Shown here: one piece after another, positions 48,779 through 59,589 of the stretch
How the letters are laid out: each line of letters opens with the position of its first letter
How positions within the stretch are numbered: the stretch's first letter is position 1
Source of the DNA: Thermomonas beijingensis
Lineage (GTDB): Bacteria > Pseudomonadota > Gammaproteobacteria > Xanthomonadales > Xanthomonadaceae
Assembly: GCF_020034655.1 (NCBI RefSeq)
Contig: NZ_JAIQDJ010000008.1
Location: forward strand, 22,745 to 86,744
Reading direction: 5' to 3'
Length of the DNA: 64,000 bases
Made by a program: the position numbers and the translations under genes
The notes under the pieces: generated by a model
The model's input: only the letters and a program-made list of their open reading frames with translations
Told to the model about the DNA's origin: nothing
The model's database searches: none

Positions 48779-49480
48779 TTACATCCCGCCAAGCGCGCTA
48801 TCCAGCGCCGCCTGCATGGCACTTTGCATCCACGAGAACAGCCATAGGCAGGCGAACAAGCCTGCAGCCAGCTGCGCCCATAACCATGCTTTGGCCCAAG
48901 CGGGCAGCCCTGGTGAGTCTGCCAGTACACGCGTCCGGCTGAGGCGATCATGCAGCGCCAAATACGGCGCAAATGCAGCCAGCGCATGCCCAAGATTGAG
49001 GCTGATCCAGCTCAACCCGGCTGCCAAAAATCGCTGCATCGCGGTGCCCAGTGTCATTGCACCGCCGTCCACGCGCACTACCTGCAAGCCCAGCACGCGC
49101 TTGCCGGGCGTGGCTTGCCAATGCGAGCGTTCAAACCCGAGCGAATACACGCAGGCTAGCAGCGCATACAGCGCCGGTGGCAGCAGCAAGAGGGTGAAGA
49201 GCGCCGATTCGAAGCGGTCAATATCGGCCAGCAGGTGCGGATCGGACAGGCTTGCCAGCGCCATTGCCAGCGGGGTCTGTCCCTGCGCCAACGCGCTCTC
49301 CATCAGCTGGCCCATGCTTGCCGACAGTTGCCTGAAACTGGCAAGCGCTTCGCTCATGGCCCGTTGCAGGGGCGCGGCACCCAACAGCGCGATCCATGGC
49401 AACAGGCAAACGGCATCCAGCGACCACGCCGCATAGCGCATCCAGAACCGCGCAGGGGCGGGCTCAGGCAGAGGCACCAT
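48779..49480 (-). CDS. RDD family membrane protein
   Basis: A 233-residue protein with the RDD signature (RFWMRYAAWSLDAVCLL near the N-terminus) and a second conserved part WQATPGKRVLGLQVVRVDG. There are about four hydrophobic segments. The family is of unknown or transport-like function. The start overlaps the tatC stop by 17 bp, placing it at the end of the tat operon. Confidence 0.86.
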   Translation of the reverse strand: MVPLPEPAPARFWMRYAAWSLDAVCLLPWIALLGAAPLQRAMSEALASFRQLSASMGQLMESALAQGQTPLAMALASLSDPHLLADIDRFESALFTLLLLPPALYALLACVYSLGFERSHWQATPGKRVLGLQVVRVDGGAMTLGTAMQRFLAAGLSWISLNLGHALAAFAPYLALHDRLSRTRVLADSPGLPAWAKAWLWAQLAAGLFACLWLFSWMQSAMQAALDSALGGM

Positions 49481-50216
49481 CGGCCTGCTTGCGCGGCGTC
49501 ACGAATTTCGCCGCAATAATCCCGGCCTCGTACAACAGGCACATCGGGATCGCCAACATCAACTGGCTGACCACATCCGGTGGGGTCAATACGGCAGCCA
49601 CGATAAAAATCCCGACGATGGCGTAACCACGACCTTCGCGCAGCTGCTCGGGTGTAACCCAGCCCAGCAGCGCCAAAATGACCAAGGCCACCGGCAATTC
49701 AAAGGCCAGGCCAAACGCCAAAAACAGCACCAGCACGAAATCCAGATAGGACGTGATATCGGTCATCATCGCCACCCCTGCTGGGGTGACCCGGGCCAAA
49801 AATCCAAACACCATCGGCAGCACGAGGTAATAGGCAAACGCGCAGCCGGCATAGAACAACAGCAATGCCGAGGACAACAACGGCAGCGCCAGGCGTTTTT
49901 CCCGCTTGTACAGCCCGGGTGCCACAAACGCCCATGCCTGATACAGCAGCCACGGCATCGACACCAGCAAAGCCACGAAGAACGCCAATTTCATTGGCGC
50001 AAAAAAGGGTGAGGCCACTTGGGTGGCGATCAACTGCCCGCCTTTGGGCAACTTGGCCAATAACGGTTGTGCCAAATAGCCATACAGCTTGTTGGCAAAC
50101 GGCAGCAGGCCGGCCAGCACCACCAGCAGGCCAATACTGCCGCGCAGCAAGCGCAGGCGCAGCTCCAGCAGATGCGCAATCAGCGGTCGTTCGATATCGC
50201 TCCGGGCATCAGTCAT
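49464..50216 (-). CDS. tatC: Twin-arginine translocase subunit TatC
   Basis: The six-span receptor subunit that binds the twin-arginine signal peptide. The 250-residue protein has LIAHLLELRLRLLRG near the N-terminus, the YQAWAFVAPGLYKREK motif and the FGLAFELPVALV segment. The start at 50216 fits the family and overlaps tatB by 8 bp. The order is tatA-tatB-tatC, then the RDD gene, all leftward. Confidence 0.96.
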   Translation of the reverse strand: MTDARSDIERPLIAHLLELRLRLLRGSIGLLVVLAGLLPFANKLYGYLAQPLLAKLPKGGQLIATQVASPFFAPMKLAFFVALLVSMPWLLYQAWAFVAPGLYKREKRLALPLLSSALLLFYAGCAFAYYLVLPMVFGFLARVTPAGVAMMTDITSYLDFVLVLFLAFGLAFELPVALVILALLGWVTPEQLREGRGYAIVGIFIVAAVLTPPDVVSQLMLAIPMCLLYEAGIIAAKFVTPRKQADGASA

Positions 50217-50577
50217 CGTACTTGCCGGTGTCAGTGCGGGTGGCCGGGCCGGTGCTGGCCGGTACGTGCATGTGCTCAATGCCAGCTTCGCCGGTGTGCT
50301 CGCTCAGTTCCTGCAAGTGCGAGTGGGCGTCGTGCAGGCTGTCTTGCAACTGGCTGCGGGTATCAACCAATACCTGCCGGCCTTCTTGCAAGCTGCGTTT
50401 GAGTTCTTCACTGGCCAGTTCCTGCTCCAGCTCGGTACGCACCGAATGCCATTGCGCACGCGCACGGCGCACCCACAGACCGGCAAAGCGCGCCGCCTTG
50501 GGCAGGCGTTCGGGGCCCAGCACGACCAAGGCCACCAAGGCCACCACCAGCATTTCGCCTAGCGAAAAATCGAACAT
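50209..50577 (-). CDS. tatB: Sec-independent translocase protein TatB
   Basis: A 122-residue protein with the TatB N-terminus MFDFSLGEMLVVALVALVVL, then GPERLPKAAR and an amphipathic helix. It forms the receptor complex with TatC. The C-terminus is charged and poorly conserved, as usual. Confidence 0.95.
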   Translation of the reverse strand: MFDFSLGEMLVVALVALVVLGPERLPKAARFAGLWVRRARAQWHSVRTELEQELASEELKRSLQEGRQVLVDTRSQLQDSLHDAHSHLQELSEHTGEAGIEHMHVPASTGPATRTDTGKYDD

Positions 50578-50592
50578 GCGCGTGCTGCGGGA

Positions 50593-50814
50593 TTACTGCG
50601 CGGCGTTGTCGTGCTGCTTCTGTTCGGCCGATGCTGCCGACTTGTCTTCGCCTAGCCGTGCCTGCGGCTTGTCGCTATCGCCGTTCATGCCTTTCTTGAA
50701 TTCGTTGACCGCATTGCCAAGATCGCGGGCGCCGGAGGTGAGCTTCTTGGTGCCAAACACCAATATCACGATGGCGAGCACGATCAACCAATGCCAAATG
50801 CTTAAACCGCCCAT
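50593..50814 (-). CDS. tatA: Sec-independent translocase protein TatA
   Basis: A 73-residue protein with a single N-terminal membrane helix ([20 protein letters not shown]) and the FGTKKL hinge leading to an amphipathic helix. It forms the translocation pore. It is the first gene of the leftward tatABC operon. Confidence 0.95.
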   Translation of the reverse strand: MGGLSIWHWLIVLAIVILVFGTKKLTSGARDLGNAVNEFKKGMNGDSDKPQARLGEDKSAASAEQKQHDNAAQ

Positions 50815-50902
50815 GATTGCGTGCCTTTGTTGAAATGGAGAATTCGAATGTTACCCGGACAACGCGCATACCCCAGTGCGCGTTGACCAGGATGTGACGA
50901 TA

Positions 50903-51739
50903 TTAGGGTTTGATCGCCGGCGCTGCCGAAGGTTGCGTGGCCGGTAGCGGGCTGGTGGTGGCGGGGGTGTGGCTATCCAGCGGCTGTACCGTGGCGGCAC
51001 CAGGCTCGGCCACTGGAGCCGGTGGCGGGTTGGCGCGCTGGCGTGCATAGCGGGCGGCGGCGGTGGCTTCTTCCAAGGTGTCACGGAAGTGGGCCAATGT
51101 GGCGGAAGCGGCTTGCGGCGCACGGCCCTCGAAAATCATTCGCGGCGTGCTGCCTTCGCCATACGCGGTGCTATTGGCACCGTTATCGATCTGCAAGACC
51201 GCGCCATCCAGCGCAACGCCGGCAAACAGCCCGCGCGCGCGCGACCACGACCAGATTTCCGCCTTCATTGCGCCGTCGGTGGCGGCGGCGGCATTGCGGC
51301 CCACGGGGCCTGCGGCCACCCCGGCATCGGCACCCAAGGTGAATTTGCCATTGACGATATTGTCCAGCCCACGCTCACTGCGGAACACCAAAATCACGTC
51401 GGCCGACTGCACCCCGGCCTGCAGGCCAAAACTGGCCCCGGTCAGTTTGACGAACACCGGGTTGGACCAGGTACCGTTGGCGGTTTTCACCGACATCAGG
51501 CCCAGTCCGCGGCGGCCGCCCAACATGAAGCCGGCCTTGATGGTATCGGGCACCACCACAATACCCTTGGCCTCATCCAACAGGCGGTCGGGGATGGAGG
51601 ATTCGGGAATGGCCTGAATCTGCTTGACCACGCGTACGGCATCGTCAGCACGGGCGTCTTCGCGGGTGCCTGCGGCAACGCTGCCTGCAGCAATCAGAAC
51701 GGCTAGGGCAAGGCTCAAACGGCGCGGGGTGGCGGGCAT
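50903..51739 (-). CDS. SYLF-domain (YSC84-like) secreted protein
   Basis: A 278-residue protein with a signal peptide (LSLALAVLIAAGSVAAG). The SYLF/Ysc84 domain spans about 60-235, including LLDEAKGIVVVPDTIKAGFM and VGRNAAAATDG. These domains bind lipids in eukaryotes; bacterial members are periplasmic or surface proteins of unknown role. The last 50 residues are Pro/Thr/Ala-rich and probably disordered. It is divergent from hemH. Confidence 0.85.
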   Translation of the reverse strand: MPATPRRLSLALAVLIAAGSVAAGTREDARADDAVRVVKQIQAIPESSIPDRLLDEAKGIVVVPDTIKAGFMLGGRRGLGLMSVKTANGTWSNPVFVKLTGASFGLQAGVQSADVILVFRSERGLDNIVNGKFTLGADAGVAAGPVGRNAAAATDGAMKAEIWSWSRARGLFAGVALDGAVLQIDNGANSTAYGEGSTPRMIFEGRAPQAASATLAHFRDTLEEATAAARYARQRANPPPAPVAEPGAATVQPLDSHTPATTSPLPATQPSAAPAIKP

Positions 51740-51846
51740 CGTGCTCTCCGTGGCGGCAGTGGGGGAAGGTTGCATCGTGGCGCGGCCGCCATGAATCAAT
51801 GATAAGTCGGGACGACACCGTCTGCGGCGCATGCGATCCTATACGG

Positions 51847-52812
51847 ATGCGCGATCAAACCTCCATGCCGACCCTGCTGCTGGTCAACCTCGGCACCCCT
51901 TCCGCACCCACGGCCCAAGCGGTGACGACGTATCTGGATGAATTCCTGTCCGATCGCCGGGTGGTGCAGTTGCCGCGCTGGCTGTGGCGGCCCTTGCTGC
52001 GCAAGCTCATCCTGCCCCGACGCAGCCCGGTGGTGGCGCACAAGTATGCCGAGATTTGGCTGCCCGGGGGGTCGCCGCTGGCGGTCTATACCGAGCAATT
52101 GGCCCACGCGGTGCAACAACGCTTGCCACAGTGGAAGGTGGTGCATGCGATGCGTTATGGCGCGCCAGCACTGGCTGATACGTTGCAACAACTGCAGGCC
52201 GAAGGCACATCCCAGCTGCGTGTGTTGCCGCTGTATCCGCAGTATTCCACCACCACCACTGCCAGCGTGGCCGATGCCATCGCCATGCACGCACGCGGCA
52301 TGCAGGTGCAAATGCTGCATGACTACCATGCCGATGCGGGCTGGGCGCAGGCGATTGCAGCGTCGATTCGTGCGCATTGGGCAGCCCATGGCCGCGCCGA
52401 AAAATTGGTGTTGTCGTTTCATGGCATTCCGCAGCGGTTGGTGAACCAGGGCGATCCATATGCGGCCCATTGCGAGGGCAGCGCTACCGCAATTGCCAGT
52501 GCATTGGGGCTGCCGCGTACCGAGCTGCTGCTGACCTATCAATCCCGCTTTGGCCGCGAACGCTGGCTGCAGCCCTATACCTTGCCAACGCTGGAAGCAC
52601 TTGCGCGCAATGGGGTAAAAAACGTGGATGTGGTCTGCCCCGGGTTTGCGGTGGATTGTCTGGAGACGCTGGAAGAAATCTCGATGCAAAATGCAGGTGC
52701 CTTCACCACTGCCGGTGGCCAAGCACTGCGCTATATCCCGTGCCTCAATGCCAGTGCCGCGCATGCCGAAGCGTTGGCGGCACTGGCCATCTCCGATTCG
52801 GGTTGGGCGTGA
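51847..52812 (+). CDS. hemH: Ferrochelatase
   Basis: Ferrochelatase inserts Fe(II) into protoporphyrin IX, the last step of haem synthesis. The 321-residue protein has LLLVNLGTPSAP, YLDEFLSDRRVVQLPR, LSFHGIPQRLVNQGDPY with the catalytic His, and CPGFAVDCLETLEEI. Both ATG 51847 and 51865 are possible starts. The stop overlaps the next start (TGATG), so it is co-translated with the hydrolase. Confidence 0.95.
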   Translation: MRDQTSMPTLLLVNLGTPSAPTAQAVTTYLDEFLSDRRVVQLPRWLWRPLLRKLILPRRSPVVAHKYAEIWLPGGSPLAVYTEQLAHAVQQRLPQWKVVHAMRYGAPALADTLQQLQAEGTSQLRVLPLYPQYSTTTTASVADAIAMHARGMQVQMLHDYHADAGWAQAIAASIRAHWAAHGRAEKLVLSFHGIPQRLVNQGDPYAAHCEGSATAIASALGLPRTELLLTYQSRFGRERWLQPYTLPTLEALARNGVKNVDVVCPGFAVDCLETLEEISMQNAGAFTTAGGQALRYIPCLNASAAHAEALAALAISDSGWA

Positions 52813-53666
52813 TGCGCGAAGTCTTTTTCGATACCCCGCAAGGGCGCCTCAGCGCGCTGCGCAACCATGGGCACGGCAGGCCAGTGCTGGCCCTGCATGG
52901 CTGGCTGGATAATGCGGCCAGTTTTTTGCCGATGGCCGAATATCTGCAAGGTTTGGATCTGGTGGCACTGGATCTGCCCGGGCATGGCCACAGCCTGCAC
53001 TTGCCCGTGGGCGGCGATTACAACTTCAACACTGCCATGATGGTGGTATTGGATGTGGCCGACGCACTTGGCTGGCAACAGTTTGATTTGCTGGGGCATT
53101 CGATGGGGGCTGGAATTGCCAGCCTGCTGGCGGCCGCCTGCCCCGAGCGGATTCGGCGCTTGGCGGTCATCGAGATGCTGGGCGCACTCAGCGAAGCACC
53201 GCAGCACACCGCCAAGCGCATGCGCGAAGCGCTGGCTGCCCAGCGCCAACGACAGTCACGCGGGTTGCGTGTGTTTCGCGATATCGATACCGCCGTGCAA
53301 GCGCGCCTGCATGCCAGCCGGGTACCAGGCAGTGGGCTGGATGCTGCCTTGCTGCGGCTGTTGGTCGAGCGCGGCGTGCGCGCAGTGGATGGGGGCTACG
53401 TTTGGAGCAGCGATTCGCGCCTGACCCAGCCCAGCCTGACCCGCATGACCTGCGAACAGGTGGACGATGTACTGGACGCCATCACCTGCCCCACATTGGC
53501 AATCTTCGCCACGCCCGCCCAGCCGTATCTTCCCGATGCCGAGCGGCAACGCCGTGTGCAGCGTTTGGCTCAGGGCCAGCTGTTGCTGTTGCCTGGTGGT
53601 CACCACCTGCATATGCAACAGCCAGCACACATCGCCGGCGCCGTGCACGCGTTCCTGCAGGGCTGA
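52812..53666 (+). CDS. Alpha/beta hydrolase
   Basis: A 284-residue alpha/beta hydrolase. The oxyanion segment is LALHGWLDNAASF and the nucleophile Ser97 is in LLGHSMGAG; a C-terminal His is in LLLPGGHHLHMQQP. There is no signal peptide. It overlaps the hemH stop by one base, a pairing seen in related genomes. The substrate is unknown. Confidence 0.9.
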   Translation: MREVFFDTPQGRLSALRNHGHGRPVLALHGWLDNAASFLPMAEYLQGLDLVALDLPGHGHSLHLPVGGDYNFNTAMMVVLDVADALGWQQFDLLGHSMGAGIASLLAAACPERIRRLAVIEMLGALSEAPQHTAKRMREALAAQRQRQSRGLRVFRDIDTAVQARLHASRVPGSGLDAALLRLLVERGVRAVDGGYVWSSDSRLTQPSLTRMTCEQVDDVLDAITCPTLAIFATPAQPYLPDAERQRRVQRLAQGQLLLLPGGHHLHMQQPAHIAGAVHAFLQG

Positions 53667-53678
53667 CGCTGACTCAGC

Positions 53679-54188
53679 TTATTCGGCGGTGCCGGTGCGT
53701 ATTGCCAATTGGGTGCCGCCATCATCGGCCTTGCCCAATTGATAGAAGGCTTGCCGCTTGTCCTTGCTGAACGCCAAGGTTGCGCCATCGCCGGTTTGCA
53801 TCGCCACATCGCGCTTCCAGCCACCGGCTTGCATGCCCTTGTCGGTATCGGCATATACCGTGTTCAAGGCCTGCGTGGTGGACAAATTGACCATCTGCAT
53901 GCCAGCCATATCCACCACGCTGGCCACTTTGTGATTGCTTGGCAAGATAATATCGGCGGGGAAGCTGGCCGGCAGCGTCACATTGCCGCCTGCATCAGCT
54001 GCAGTGACATTGACATCACCCTTTTCCGTCTTGATGGTCATCTTGTTGCCGTCTTTATCCATCTTCACCCCGGTGGCGTGTTCGATGGCGGCTTCAGTGG
54101 CCTTTTCAGCCGCTTTCTTGCAGGCAGGTAGCGCCATCACGCTGGCGATGACCAGCAGGCAAGGCAAGTAGCGAATGGAATTATTCAT
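53679..54188 (-). CDS. Putative lipoprotein of unknown function
   Basis: A 169-residue lipoprotein (signal with lipobox LPAC near residue 24). A lysine/alanine-rich helix (KKAAEKATEAAIEHA) follows, then a beta-rich domain (KMTIKTEKGDVNVTAADAGG). No family is recognised. It is convergent with the hydrolase gene, and ends 12 bases from it. Confidence 0.8.
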   Translation of the reverse strand: MNNSIRYLPCLLVIASVMALPACKKAAEKATEAAIEHATGVKMDKDGNKMTIKTEKGDVNVTAADAGGNVTLPASFPADIILPSNHKVASVVDMAGMQMVNLSTTQALNTVYADTDKGMQAGGWKRDVAMQTGDGATLAFSKDKRQAFYQLGKADDGGTQLAIRTGTAE

Positions 54189-54244
54189 GGTATGCATTCC
54201 CCAAGATGCAGTGGCGTCTGTCATAGGGAACGCAGAGTGCACGT

Positions 54245-55042
54245 TTACCCGGCCAGCAACTGTCGCAGCCGACCTTTCAAGGCGCGACCTTCGCTGCGCA
54301 AATAGGCGCGTTCATCCCGCCACTGCGGGAAGCGTGCCCCCACGGCCTGCCAGAACTGCGGTGAATGATTGGCATGCAGCAGGTGGCAAAGTTCATGCAC
54401 GACTACATATTCGAACGCAGACGGGCGTGCCAGCAGCAGGGCCAGATCCAGTGACAACGTGGCATCCGGGGCCAGCGAGCCCCACAACGTGCTGGGGCGC
54501 TTGAACACGATGCGTCGCGGCTGGCGCGGCAACTCGGGCAAGTAACGCGGCAACCAACGCCCCAGATCCGCCCGGCCCTGGGCTTCGTAAAAATCCCGCA
54601 GCGCACGCTGCAACGCGGCGGAGCCGGCCTGCGTCGACGCCTGACAACGCAGCGTGCCGGCGGCATCCAGTTGCACGCGGGTTACCCGCCCCAGTGCCCA
54701 ATGCAAGGGCAGCTCGACCCCGCGCAACGGTAAGGTGGTGGTGACATCGCGACGCAGTGCCTCGCCGTAGGTGCAGGCATGCAGATGCAATTGCTGCGTC
54801 AGCCAGGCGTGGTGTTGCTGCAAAAAAGCATCGCCTTCCCGCAGGGTGGCGCGTAGCGGCAGGGTCAAACGCACGCCGCGCTCATCCACCGCCAGCTTGA
54901 TCCGCTTGGCGCGCGGATCGCGCACGCGCAGCACCTCAATCGCAGCGCCACCGGCCAGGGTGACGGCAAGCATGTCGCGCTGGATGGCAGGCGGCGCGCG
55001 GGTGCTGCGCAGCGGTTGGAGTAAACGGAGCAGGGAGACCAT
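54245..55042 (-). CDS. YgjP/M48-type zinc metallopeptidase-like protein
   Basis: A 265-residue cytosolic protein with the zinc motif [18 protein letters not shown], whose HExxH plus later His matches the YgjP/WLM (DUF45) family. [16 protein letters not shown] and the [14 protein letters not shown] segment form the N-terminal beta domain. The family is predicted to be a protease; the substrate is unknown. It is divergent from dtd. Confidence 0.88.
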   Translation of the reverse strand: MVSLLRLLQPLRSTRAPPAIQRDMLAVTLAGGAAIEVLRVRDPRAKRIKLAVDERGVRLTLPLRATLREGDAFLQQHHAWLTQQLHLHACTYGEALRRDVTTTLPLRGVELPLHWALGRVTRVQLDAAGTLRCQASTQAGSAALQRALRDFYEAQGRADLGRWLPRYLPELPRQPRRIVFKRPSTLWGSLAPDATLSLDLALLLARPSAFEYVVVHELCHLLHANHSPQFWQAVGARFPQWRDERAYLRSEGRALKGRLRQLLAG

Positions 55043-55093
55043 GCACGCAGTGTAAGCAAGGCCACGCAGGCGTGCATGCGCGCAGAAGCGGCC

Positions 55094-55099
55094 TACACT
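55094..55099 (+). promoter_or_regulatory. -10-like element of dtd
   Basis: TACACT ends 6 bases before the dtd ATG at 55106, the same leaderless spacing seen elsewhere. Confidence 0.45.
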
Positions 55100-55105
55100 G
55101 GCGAC

Positions 55106-55546
55106 ATGCTTGCCTTACTTCAACGTGTCACCGAAGCCGCCGTGCGCGTGGATGATGCCGTGGTGGGCGCGATTGGGCCGGGCTTGCTGGCACTGGTGGC
55201 GATCGAACCGGGGGATACCGAAGCGCAACTGCATCGGCTCGCCCAGCGCATGCTTGGTTATCGCATTTTCGAAGATGATGCCGGCAAGATGAATAGATCT
55301 TTGCCGGATATCGGCGGGAAATTGCTGTTGGTCAGCCAGTTCACCCTGGCCGCCGATACCCGCAGCGGCATGAGACCCAGCTTCACCACGGCCGCACCAC
55401 CGGCGGAGGCTGAACAGCGCTTTACCCAATTGCTGACCATTTGCCGGCAATTGCACCCGCCGGGGGTGGAAACCGGGAGGTTTGGTGCCCATATGGTGAT
55501 CAGTCTGGTCAATGACGGGCCGGCAACCTTCCTGCTCCGCCCCTGA
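55106..55546 (+). CDS. dtd: D-aminoacyl-tRNA deacylase
   Basis: This enzyme hydrolyses D-aminoacyl-tRNA and mischarged Gly-tRNA(Ala). The 146-residue protein has the SQFTL motif ([19 protein letters not shown]) and the cross-subunit glycine-proline region NDGPATFLL. The start and length are typical. rpoD begins 114 bases downstream with its own promoter. Confidence 0.96.
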   Translation: MLALLQRVTEAAVRVDDAVVGAIGPGLLALVAIEPGDTEAQLHRLAQRMLGYRIFEDDAGKMNRSLPDIGGKLLLVSQFTLAADTRSGMRPSFTTAAPPAEAEQRFTQLLTICRQLHPPGVETGRFGAHMVISLVNDGPATFLLRP

Positions 55547-55600
55547 CATCCCCCGACCACGCCGCCAGACCACGTTCAAGCGTACGCCTCCGCTGCGCGG

Positions 55601-55606
55601 TATAAT
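55601..55606 (+). promoter_or_regulatory. -10 element of an rpoD promoter
   Basis: A consensus TATAAT lies 54 bases before the rpoD start. No strong -35 is seen at 17 bases spacing. Confidence 0.55.
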
Positions 55607-55660
55607 GCTTGGTTCTCTTTGCTGCGTTACGCGCAAACCCTCACGACACGGTACCCGCCC

Positions 55661-57508
<1,848 letters not shown>

Positions 57509-57529
57509 AGTTGCACAGTTGCGACACAG

Positions 57530-57555
57530 AAACCCGCCGTAATTGGCGGGTTTTT
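57530..57555 (+). terminator. Intrinsic terminator after rpoD
   Basis: A 9-bp perfect stem (AAACCCGCC / GGCGGGTTT) with a 6-nt loop followed by more T's, 22 bases after the rpoD stop. Confidence 0.9.
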
Positions 57556-57582
57556 ACTTGCCACGGTTACAATTTGCGCCAC

Positions 57583-57655
57583 GGGCCTATAGCTCAATGG
57601 TTAGAGCAGAAGACTCATAATCTTTTGGTTCCAGGTTCGAGTCCTGGTGGGCCCA
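57583..57655 (+). tRNA. tRNA-Ile2 (anticodon CAU, lysidine-modified)
   Basis: A complete 73-base cloverleaf: a 7-bp acceptor (one G-T pair), D-arm, anticodon loop CTCATAA, T-arm with GTTCGAGT, and discriminator A; CCA is not encoded. The anticodon reads CAT, shared by Met and Ile2 tRNAs. The C4-G69 and C5-G68 acceptor pairs are determinants for TilS, so I favour Ile2 over elongator Met. The arsenic island starts just downstream, a common integration position. Confidence 0.9.
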
Positions 57656-57721
57656 GTTCGACGCGTGCTTGTTGAGGAGCCTTGAGTCCTGCAGCGCAAA
57701 GAGGCGCTTGCCTTCCAGGGG

Positions 57722-59092
57722 TCAGCAAGCGCTGCTCTCGCCCGCGCAGTGGCGTGCTGGCCCATCCTGCAGACCCAGGCATGCGTCGGGCGTCTCGTAA
57801 ACCGGGGCGAAACCGCCGCCGGGGGTGCGAAAGTTGGTGGTCTGTCCCTGGTAGAGCCGGGCCGCGGTCCACTGCACCTCACCTTGGTACACATATTGGC
57901 GGAGATCGAACTTCAGGATCTGCGGCGCGTCTCCCCCCGACAGGGTTCGCTCGCCCGGAGTAACGTGGGCTTGGGCGACATGGCTGCCCGCCACGACCTC
58001 CTGCCAAACACGCTGCGTGATCTTGTCGCCTCGATACGCGGCGCGGCTTCCGAATCCCCCGAACGGCTTGAAGAACAGTCGCTTGCGCTCGGCCCAGAGT
58101 CGTTCCTGATTGGCTGGGTCAACGATCTCGGTACGGGGAATGCCCGCGAGCAGAACCGCTTGCGTGGCCACCGGCACCCCCAGTTGCTGCAATTGCATCG
58201 GGTCTGACAGCAGCGCGAGGTTGCGCTTGTCGGCGTACAGCGCATGGGCGTGCGGGTGCGGTGTCACGACGGCGGCGTCCTGCAGGTACGCCTCGCGCAA
58301 GACGGCGCTCGCCTGCGTGTCGAAGTAGAAATCGGTCAGGCGGTTGTAGACCAGGTCGATCGCATGCGTGCCGCAGGTCAACACGCCGTCGCGGAGCCGC
58401 AGGTCCCCGGGTGCGGCGATCACCGCCGTGATTCCGTTCGCTTCAAGGAGTCGTTGGAACAGCAGGAATTCCGGGTACAGGTATTGCGCTTCGGGCTGTT
58501 CGTCCACGATGGCGATCGTGCGCAGTGGGCCGGCCCGGCCGCTCAGCAGCCACTCGTGTCGGAACATGTCGATGATGCGCGCTTCGAATGCATCGGCCGT
58601 AGCGGCAGGCGGGAGCAGGCGCTGGATCGACCGGCAACATGCACGCTGCGCGCGCGCAAGCAGCGCATTGAGCATGGCGCCACCGGCGTTGGTATTGACT
58701 TCGATGAGCCCCATCGCGGATGGCGTGACATGGAAGTCATATCCGTAAAACACGCCGCGTGCACCAGGCGAGTAGCGCGCGATGCTGGGCGCACGGGACA
58801 GCACGATGTCACGATAAGCGGGGAGTGCCACGACCGATTCGATCGCAGCGACGATGGCGGACATGCGCATGAGCTGCACCGACGACACGAATACCGGGCA
58901 CGCAGCCAATGCGTAGGGACAACGTTCTTCCAGTAGCGCCCGCAGCCCGGGCTGGCCGATGCCGGAATCGAGCTCTTGGCGGACGGCATCGGCATCCAGA
59001 CCTATACAAAAACACTCTGCATTGAGGCGATCGCTTGCCGCTGAAACCAAGGGTTCGGCGATTGCACCAGATCGGGGAACGGCTGCGGTCAT
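57722..59092 (-). CDS. ATP-grasp-like protein of unknown function in the ars operon
   Basis: A 456-residue protein. The C-terminal half has ATP-grasp features: LFFKPFGGFGSRAAYRG (lysine plus glycine-rich loop), ILKFDLRQYVY (DxR) and GQTTNFRTPGGGFAPVY (Asn-x-Arg and Gly-rich metal/phosphate end). The N-terminal half contains FYGYDFHVTPSAMGLIEVN and TNAGGAMLNALLARA, seen in unassigned bacterial proteins. ATP-grasp enzymes join acids to amines or thiols. It lies 69 bases after arsC, the last gene of a leftward arsH-arsC unit. No role in arsenic resistance is known to me. Confidence 0.72.
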   Translation of the reverse strand: MTAAVPRSGAIAEPLVSAASDRLNAECFCIGLDADAVRQELDSGIGQPGLRALLEERCPYALAACPVFVSSVQLMRMSAIVAAIESVVALPAYRDIVLSRAPSIARYSPGARGVFYGYDFHVTPSAMGLIEVNTNAGGAMLNALLARAQRACCRSIQRLLPPAATADAFEARIIDMFRHEWLLSGRAGPLRTIAIVDEQPEAQYLYPEFLLFQRLLEANGITAVIAAPGDLRLRDGVLTCGTHAIDLVYNRLTDFYFDTQASAVLREAYLQDAAVVTPHPHAHALYADKRNLALLSDPMQLQQLGVPVATQAVLLAGIPRTEIVDPANQERLWAERKRLFFKPFGGFGSRAAYRGDKITQRVWQEVVAGSHVAQAHVTPGERTLSGGDAPQILKFDLRQYVYQGEVQWTAARLYQGQTTNFRTPGGGFAPVYETPDACLGLQDGPARHCAGESSAC

Positions 59093-59161
59093 AGGCGTGT
59101 CCGGAGTTGCGGGGAACCGAGCTCAGCCAAGGGCTTGGTCAAGCGCGCATGGGAGACTAGG

Positions 59162-59581
59162 TCAGAAGATTCGTTGTCCGCCCTGATCGATGACCATCAT
59201 CCCGTCCTCCTTGCTGAAGGGGCGAGTGACGGGTGGCAGCAGGTCCAGTACACGCTCGGACGGACGACAGAGACGGATGCCCGCAGATGTCTGCACAAAT
59301 GGGCGGTTGATCAGGATCGGCTCCGCCAACATGGCCTCCAGCAGGGCGCTATCGCTGAGCATGGGGTCATCCAGCCCACGCTCAAGATAAGGCGTGTCTT
59401 TCTGGCGAATCGCCTGGCGGACGGTCAGGCCGGCACCGGAAATCAGGTCGACCAACCGCTCCCGTGAAGGCGGGCACCGGAGGTATTCGATGATTGTCGG
59501 TTCGATGCCTGCGTGCCGAATCATGGCCAGGGTGTTGCGGGAGGTGCCGCAAGCCGGGTTGTGGTAAATCGTGGCGACCAT
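59162..59581 (-). CDS. arsC: Arsenate reductase (glutaredoxin-dependent)
   Basis: A 139-residue ArsC that reduces arsenate to arsenite with glutathione and glutaredoxin. It opens with TIYHNPACGTSRNT, placing the catalytic cysteine at residue 11, and has the conserved arginine in INRPFVQTSAGIRLCRP. Length is typical of the E. coli R773 type. It follows arsH by 8 bases on the same strand. Confidence 0.96.
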   Translation of the reverse strand: MVATIYHNPACGTSRNTLAMIRHAGIEPTIIEYLRCPPSRERLVDLISGAGLTVRQAIRQKDTPYLERGLDDPMLSDSALLEAMLAEPILINRPFVQTSAGIRLCRPSERVLDLLPPVTRPFSKEDGMMVIDQGGQRIF

Positions 59582-59589
59582 GACATCTC

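Noticed and set aside
57583..57655. Elongator tRNA-Met
   Set aside because: The anticodon CAT fits Met, but the C4-G69 and C5-G68 acceptor pairs match TilS-recognised Ile2 tRNAs. The choice is not certain.
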